Below the pieces are notes generated by a model. That model had not been told where the DNA came from and made no database searches. It worked only from the letters and a program-made list of their open reading frames with translations. This document shows, in pieces, positions 58,988 to 64,000 of a stretch of 64,000 nt of DNA. Location of the stretch: assembly GCA_039613835.1 (NCBI GenBank), contig CP154827.1, positions 1,652,001-1,716,000 of the forward strand, in the 5' to 3' direction. Numbering within the stretch: the first letter of the stretch is position 1; each line of letters begins with the position of its first letter. The DNA comes from Acetobacteraceae bacterium. GTDB lineage: Bacteria > Pseudomonadota > Alphaproteobacteria > Acetobacterales > Acetobacteraceae. The position numbers were made by a program, and so were the translations under genes.

Positions 58988-60188
58988 CTAATTTGCCGGA
59001 ATGGTGATGATCGCGCCCGTGCCATGGGAGGTGGCCGCCAATGCCGCGAGGATCTGGACGATCGTGAAGCTGAGCTTGCTTCGGAAATCATTCTCCTCAA
59101 TCCAGAAATGCCGTCCACGATAGGTCACGTCGTCATAAACATCCTCGGGCAGTTTCTTGCCGGAGTGAATGACCACGTCAGGCCGCGTCTCGATACCGAC
59201 CGGGTTGATCGTCTCCAAAGTCCGACCCTTCTCGACATCGCTTTGAGGCACATCCATCTCATAGGCAATCTGGGAAAGAATCGCGAACATGGAGCGCGTG
59301 AGGATCGCAATCTGACCAGGGTGCTTCGGGTAGGGGCCATAAACGATTCCGGCCTCCTCCGCATTCGGGGCCAGATGCAGCAGGCGGCGCACTTCATTTT
59401 GAATCGTGATCAGATTGGGGTCAGACGTGCCGGTGAGCACGAGGAAAGCATGTTCGATGCGCTGTTTATCGCCCTTCGGCGGCGTCTGCGCGCCGACAGC
59501 GGTTTGATCTTTCTGACCCTTCCCATCATCTGCCGCGATCCGGATCGTCATCGCGCCCGCAATCTGAAGCTGACGCAGATCATGCAGTGACAGGTAAAAC
59601 CGCACGGACCCCCCGCCAGACGGCTCTGCACCCAACGCGCGGATATTTGAGAGCCCATCGATTGACTGAGCCATCAGGCGCAGCAGCGTATCCACGGGAA
59701 GCCCGTCCAGGCTGAGCGGCATGATCACGACGGGGGAGATCGGCCGGATGATGTTTTCAGCATGTTGCTGCCCGGTGATCGGCTGATAGGTGAAGGTCGG
59801 GTTCTCCTGCAGGAAACCTGAGCCCATCCTGAACAGATAACTGCCGACAGAGGAAGGATAGGCATGGAATCCGCCTGACACCGTGCTATTCATCTGATAG
59901 CCGGAGACGACCTGGGTCGTTTCAAGGAAGGTTGGGGAATCGGCATATCGTAGACGCACGATATTCAGTAACATCGCGTGTTTTTCAGCTTCACCGAGCG
60001 CGCGCATAATTAAGGTGATCACGATTGAGGAGGCGTGGGCCGAATGAAACGCAGGTTGTGAGGCTCAGTAAGAGCGCACAGCACGTGTCGAGGCGCGCTG
60101 CATTTGAGAAATATCTTCGTGAAATCGCGGACACGCTTCCGAATTTCTGCCGGGGCAGAAATCGTTGGCGAATGTTTGTCCGGTTCAT
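58988..60188 (-). pseudogene. Putative outer-membrane lipoprotein of unknown function, one frameshift
   Basis: The main frame carries NIVRLRYADSPTFLETTQVV, TFTYQPITGQQHAENIIRPI, VLTGTSDPNLITIQNEVRRL and a late hydrophobic stretch, as in a conserved proteobacterial family of lipoprotein-like proteins I know only as hypothetical. Its own frame lacks a signal. The other frame upstream, from Met 60188, ends CCALLLSLTTCVSFGPRLLN, a lipoprotein signal with Cys, then RDHLNYARA. The two join near 59995 in a GCGCGC run that seems to have lost two bases. If the frameshift is real the protein is not exported. One indel separates it from intact. Confidence 0.6.
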
Positions 60189-60248
60189 GCTGCTCAAAAT
60201 CAGAGTCAATTTATCATCCCGACTTGCAGAAGCTGAACGCGTCGCCAA

Positions 60249-60651
60249 CGCGTAAAATACCAGTCTTGAAAACCCCTTAATCTCTCACTCTAGCGTAAAT
60301 TGTCGCATTTATTACAAAATCCTGTCAATCTCGCGTTGGACCCCTCCGGATTTTTTAACCTTGCGTAAAACCCTGCCAAATAAGGGATGCCGGGGTGCCG
60401 CCTCAATGCGATTACCAGACAAAATCGGTGCGGTGATCAGAGGGCGAGCGGCTGGGTAAGTCAGGTGCGCCGGATAGATTGCAGGGAAACGCATCGCTTC
60501 GGGTTTATTTCCATGGATGCGGCGTGAGGAGAGGCGGTGACGCCCCGACCGGTATCCTTTTGTCACAATCCAACATTTGCAGGCTGGAATCGCGTTCCCG
60601 TTGCAGCCTTGAGGTTGGGAAATAAACATGATTGACGCATCGGACCGGCCT
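60249..60651. other. Intergenic region without recognised gene
   Basis: About 400 bases. A minus-strand frame from 60629 gives 105 codons but with low-complexity composition and no relatives I recognise. No riboswitch or RNA motif is convincing. Confidence 0.4.
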
Positions 60652-61154
60652 TCAGGCGCTGCGCCTGTGCGCCCATATATCCGCGAGACCCTCGCGATAA
60701 CTGGGGAATTTCCACGCCCGATTGATCAACCGGCACGTCAATTCGCTTCTGACAATGCGCCGCTCTGACCAGAAGCTTCGCGCCATCGGGTTCATCTCCC
60801 GAAGGGCCTGGTCAAGCGGTGTTGGTGTGGGGAGGGGCCATTGCGCGATGCGCGCAGCCCCCTCAATGACGACATGTTGCGGTGAAGGGGTGGTATCCAC
60901 GAAATTGAGCACTCTTTCCCCTGAGGCTGTTTCCATCGCCGCCATGGTGCCGCCGGCAATGTCATCCCGATGGATGCGGCTGAAAGCATGGTCCGGCGCG
61001 ATGACGAGGCGCGGACGGTCGGAGCGGAGCATGTCGAAGGGCGAGCGTCCGGGACGCGCTTTGTGCCCGTTACATCCCAGGATTGCGCAATGGCCTGCGC
61101 CGCAACGCGGGAGGCTGAGTATCCCATGCCGATAATGACAAGATGCCGCCGCAT
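60652..61154 (-). pseudogene. YeeZ-like NAD-dependent epimerase/SDR, centrally deleted
   Basis: The N-terminus MRRHLVIIGMGYSASRVAAQ with the Rossmann glycines runs to WDVTGTKRVPD. Then the other frame takes up at FDMLRSDRPRLVIAPDHAFS and RIHRDDIAGGTMAAM, with the C-terminal WKFPSYREGLADIW. The family is about 290 residues; roughly 130 in the middle, including the catalytic Tyr-x3-Lys region, are gone, together with a frameshift near 61030. The function of intact members is unclear, perhaps nucleotide-sugar metabolism. Dead. Confidence 0.75.
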
Positions 61155-61354
61155 GATGATCACCCTTTGACCGAAAAATCGTGACGTTGGCACCGCCACA
61201 TGTTGGAAAGCCCTGACCTTGCCCCTGTCACCGCACTGAAGCAAGCGGCCCTTTCCCGATGAGGCGCGCTCATTTCCAACTCAGTCACTGCGTAGACGAG
61301 GACAGTTGACGCAGAATGATAGGCGAGATCGCTCCGAAATTGTATAATCCTGCC

Positions 61355-62272
61355 ATGAACCGTATTCTCATCATCAAACTCGGTGCGCTGGGCGACTTTA
61401 TACAGGCTTTTCCCTGTTTTCAGGCCATTCGCGCGGCATTCCCGAAAGCGGGGATTTCGCTGCTCACGACAGCGCCCTTCGCATCATTGGGGCAGGCGGC
61501 ACCCTGGTTTGATGACGTGATGATCGATGCAAGGCCGCGCTGGACGGATTTACGCGGCCTCGCCCATTTGCGCGCGCAACTCCGAGGTTTTGACCTCGTG
61601 ATCGATTTGCAGACGTCCGGGCGCAGCACACGCTATTATGCGCTTGCGCGTTCACCACGCTGGTCAGGGTTGGTACGGAAAGATCCTTTCTTCCACGCCA
61701 ATCCATGGCGGGATGAGATGCATACTTTGGCCCGACAGGCAGATCAGCTTCGTTATGCCGGGATTGAGCGTTGCGACTCGGTTGATCTCTCCTGGCTTGC
61801 GTCGACGCCTTTAAAGGCGCAGCCTGCCGCCCCTTACGTTATTCTTGTCCCCGGTGCAGCGCGTCACAGGCCTGAGAAACGCTGGCCAATCGAAAAATAC
61901 GCTGCTCTGGCGCGCGCCTTGTCGCAGCAGGACCTGCAAATCCTCGTCATTGGCACGGCGTCGGAGAAGCCTTTGGCGCAGGAGATCCTGCAACATTGTC
62001 CCGCCGCCCTCGACATGACAGGTGAGACCCGCCTCACCGAGCTCGCAGCTTTCATGAAGGGCGTCCGCCACGTTGTCGGCAATGATACAGGCCCGATGCA
62101 TCTCGCCGCGATGGCTGGTACGCCGGCGACGGTGTTATTCTCGTCTGACAGCAATCCCGCTTTGACAGCACCGATCGGACGACGTTTCGGACAGGTGACG
62201 GTGCTGCGCGCGGCGGATATTTCCGCCATTCCGGTCGAAACTATTCTGGCAAGTTGCGGCAAAACTCTCTAA
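61355..62272 (+). CDS. Glycosyltransferase family 9 (heptosyltransferase-like)
   Basis: 305 residues from ATG 61355: MNRILIIKLGALGDFIQAFP is the GT9 start, with FDLVIDLQTSGRSTRYYAL, VPGAARHRPEKRWPIEKYAA and the ADP-heptose site VVGNDTGPMHLAAMAGTPAT. It probably adds heptose to LPS inner core. An in-frame Met at 61316 lacks a better site. Frame intact; upstream of thrS by about 60 bases. Confidence 0.87.
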   Translation: MNRILIIKLGALGDFIQAFPCFQAIRAAFPKAGISLLTTAPFASLGQAAPWFDDVMIDARPRWTDLRGLAHLRAQLRGFDLVIDLQTSGRSTRYYALARSPRWSGLVRKDPFFHANPWRDEMHTLARQADQLRYAGIERCDSVDLSWLASTPLKAQPAAPYVILVPGAARHRPEKRWPIEKYAALARALSQQDLQILVIGTASEKPLAQEILQHCPAALDMTGETRLTELAAFMKGVRHVVGNDTGPMHLAAMAGTPATVLFSSDSNPALTAPIGRRFGQVTVLRAADISAIPVETILASCGKTL

Positions 62273-62334
62273 GACAACCGGGATTTCCGCCTGACTTATG
62301 ACCCTTGCGCGTCACATAAGGAAGCTCGCTTAAC

Positions 62335-64000
62335 ATGCCTTCAATTACTCTGCCTGATGGTTCCTCAAAGAACTTTGATGGAGCTGTGACCGGCACGACG
62401 CTCGCTGCCGCGATCGGGCCAGGGCTCGAGCGGGCGGCCCTGTTTATGGTCGTCAATGGGCAGGATATGGATATGAGCGCGCCCATCACAGATGATGCGG
62501 ATGTGCGTTTCGTGACGCGCAAGGATGACGCCGCGCTTGAACTAATCCGGCATGATGCAGCCCATGTCATGGCGCAGGCTGTGCAGGATCTTTACCCCGG
62601 CACGCAGGTGACGATCGGCCCTGCTGTTAAAGACGGGTTCTATTATGATTTCTTCCGCGACAAGCCCTTCACGCCGGAAGATTTTGAAGTCATCGAAAAG
62701 CGGATGCGTGAGATCGTCACGGCCAACCTGCCGTTTGAAAGGGAGGTCTGGCCGCGTGAAAAGGCCATCGCTTTTTTTGAGGAAAAAGGCGAGGCATTCA
62801 AAGCGGAGCTGATACGAGACCTGCCGGAGGAGGTCCCCATTTCCGTCTATCGTCAGGGTGATTGGCTGGATCTCTGCCGCGGGCCCCATCTGCGCACGAC
62901 CGGAGATGTCGGCACGGCTTTCAAACTGATGAAAGTTGCGGGCGCTTACTGGCGCGGGGACCATCGCAACCCGATGCTAACCCGCATTTACGCCACGGCC
63001 TGGCGCAATCAGAAGGAACTGGATGCGCATCTCCTCCAGATTGAGGAGGCCGAGAAACGCGACCATCGGCGTATCGGGCGGGAGATGGATCTCTTCCACA
63101 TTCAGGAGGAGGCTGCCGGTCAGATCTTCTGGCATACAAAAGGGTGGCGGCTTTACAACGTCCTTCAGGACTATATGCGTCGCATCCAGACGGCCCACGG
63201 CTATGGCGAGGTGCGCACGCCGCAGCTTGTTGATCGCAGCCTTTGGGAGGCATCAGGCCATTGGGATAAATATCGTGAGCATATGTTCGTCGCGACGGTT
63301 GAGGATGAGGATAAGACCCTCGCTTTGAAGCCGATGAACTGCCCATGCCATGTGCAGATCTTCCGCCATGGCATTCGATCCTACCGTGAATTGCCCCTTC
63401 GTATGGCCGAGTTCGGTGCCTGCCATCGTTATGAACCCTCAGGCGCGTTGCATGGTATCATGCGTGTGCGCAGTTTCACGCAGGATGATGCGCATATTTT
63501 CTGCACCGAGGCGCAGATCGCGGCTGAGACGGCGCGCTTTATGTCCATGTTATCAGAAGTCTATCGGGATCTCGGATTCAGCGATTTCCGCGTCAAATTT
63601 TCAGACCGTCCTGAGGCGAGGGCGGGCGATGACGCGATCTGGGACCGGTCGGAAGGAGCGCTGAAGGAAGCCTGCGCGCTCGCCGGAGTCGCATATGGCC
63701 TCAATCCCGGGGAAGGCGCTTTTTACGGACCGAAGCTGGAATTCGTCCTGACCGATGCGATCGGGCGTGACTGGCAATGCGGCACGCTCCAGGTCGATTT
63801 CATCCTGCCGGAGTGCCTTGATGCCTCATATATTGGTGAGGATGGTGCCCGCCATCGCCCCGTTATGCTGCATCGCGCGATTTTAGGCAGTTTTGAGCGT
63901 TTTATCGGCATTTTGATTGAGCAATGTGCGGGTAAATTCCCGCTCTGGCTCGCGCCGGCGCAGGTGGCGGTCGCCAGCATCGTTTCAGATGCTGAGCCCT
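62335..64000 (+). CDS. thrS: Threonyl-tRNA synthetase, C-terminus beyond the window
   Basis: The frame starts at ATG 62335 and is open to the right edge (555 codons). The TGS domain is at residues 1-60 ([20 protein letters not shown]), followed by the editing domain with [17 protein letters not shown] and [11 protein letters not shown]. The catalytic core has the zinc Cys in [14 protein letters not shown], motif 2 [17 protein letters not shown] and motif 3 region [20 protein letters not shown]. The anticodon-binding domain has just begun ([13 protein letters not shown]). It charges tRNA-Thr. No leader attenuator is seen in the 60-base gap. Confidence 0.95.
   Translation, partial: MPSITLPDGSSKNFDGAVTGTTLAAAIGPGLERAALFMVVNGQDMDMSAPITDDADVRFVTRKDDAALELIRHDAAHVMAQAVQDLYPGTQVTIGPAVKDGFYYDFFRDKPFTPEDFEVIEKRMREIVTANLPFEREVWPREKAIAFFEEKGEAFKAELIRDLPEEVPISVYRQGDWLDLCRGPHLRTTGDVGTAFKLMKVAGAYWRGDHRNPMLTRIYATAWRNQKELDAHLLQIEEAEKRDHRRIGREMDLFHIQEEAAGQIFWHTKGWRLYNVLQDYMRRIQTAHGYGEVRTPQLVDRSLWEASGHWDKYREHMFVATVEDEDKTLALKPMNCPCHVQIFRHGIRSYRELPLRMAEFGACHRYEPSGALHGIMRVRSFTQDDAHIFCTEAQIAAETARFMSMLSEVYRDLGFSDFRVKFSDRPEARAGDDAIWDRSEGALKEACALAGVAYGLNPGEGAFYGPKLEFVLTDAIGRDWQCGTLQVDFILPECLDASYIGEDGARHRPVMLHRAILGSFERFIGILIEQCAGKFPLWLAPAQVAVASIVSDAEP

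Noticed and set aside
60312..60629. Minus-strand 105-codon ORF and a possible cobalamin riboswitch (GGGAAC stretch)
   Set aside because: The ORF has no motif, and the other conserved B12-box elements are missing.
1..64000. CRISPR arrays, insertion sequences, prophage, rRNA operons
   Set aside because: No regularly spaced repeats, transposase or phage structural motifs, or rRNA-like sequence were seen; only one tRNA was found.

Overview
The window looks like chromosome from an acetic acid bacterium (Acetobacteraceae, Alphaproteobacteria). It is fairly GC-rich. It carries the alphaproteobacterial order hisG-hisD-infA-maf-(RNase E/G-like)-yacG-tRNA-Phe. It also carries families typical of these bacteria: a multihaem-type cytochrome c dehydrogenase subunit, a GMC oxidoreductase with a gluconate-dehydrogenase-subunit-3-like partner, a long-chain mannitol dehydrogenase, Hint-domain exported proteins and a BBP2-type porin. 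Genus cannot be fixed from sequence reading alone.

The dominant feature is gene decay. About two dozen protein genes are recognisable but broken by frameshifts, nonsense codons or internal deletions, and they are interleaved with intact housekeeping genes. Intact: hemJ (partial), a DedA protein, a MATE exporter, an AI-2E transporter family protein, exbD, a complete heavy-metal RND efflux operon, rapZ, fba, glnA, trpBA, htpG, dnaB, gmk, tRNA-Phe, yacG, maf, infA, murA, dcd, two glycosyltransferases, two HAD hydrolases, an aldo/keto reductase, mannitol dehydrogenase and thrS (partial). Broken: an S9 peptidase, exbB, tonB, a TonB-dependent receptor, two Hint proteins, putA, cytochrome c, a bile acid symporter-like transporter, a porin, an M3 peptidase, an XRE regulator, mgtC, an FNR-type regulator, ompW, an MFS exporter, an RNase E/G-like gene, hisD, hisG, the GMC dehydrogenase pair, a lipoprotein and a YeeZ-like epimerase.

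Layout. 1-6.7 kb: hemJ end, SDR/DedA pair, dead S9 peptidase, MATE, AI-2E permease. 6.7-8.7 kb: exbB-exbD-tonB behind a Fur-like site, two of the three broken. 8.9-14.7 kb: intact overlapping adaptor-RND-outer-membrane-factor operon. 15-16.5 kb: first Hint pseudogene. 16.5-25.7 kb: rapZ, RidA-like gene, decayed putA, fba, a 54-codon small gene, second Hint pseudogene. 26-37 kb: HAD, mannitol dehydrogenase, glnA, cytochrome c and transporter remnants, trpBA, htpG, HAD. 37-41.7 kb: a graveyard of porin, TonB receptor, M3 peptidase and XRE regulator. 41.8-48.3 kb: aldo/keto reductase, dnaB, mgtC remnant, gmk, truncated FNR-type regulator facing an ompW pseudogene across a perfect FNR box, MFS pseudogene. 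48.3-52.7 kb: tRNA-Phe to hisG cluster. 53-55 kb: dead GMC dehydrogenase. 55-64 kb: murA, dcd, glycosyltransferases, decayed lipoprotein and epimerase, thrS.

Taken together, iron-siderophore uptake (TonB), histidine synthesis, proline catabolism and periplasmic sugar/alcohol oxidation look lost or failing. Tryptophan and glutamine synthesis, cell-wall precursor synthesis, replication and translation are kept. This fits recent host restriction of an acetic acid bacterium. An unpolished assembly is the main alternative: several frameshifts sit in short homopolymers, but large housekeeping genes are unbroken and several lesions are multi-codon deletions. I found no CRISPR array, insertion sequence, prophage or clearly new system. 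The most unusual items are the FNR-box locus, the paired Hint proteins and the small conserved-looking gene at 22994-23158.
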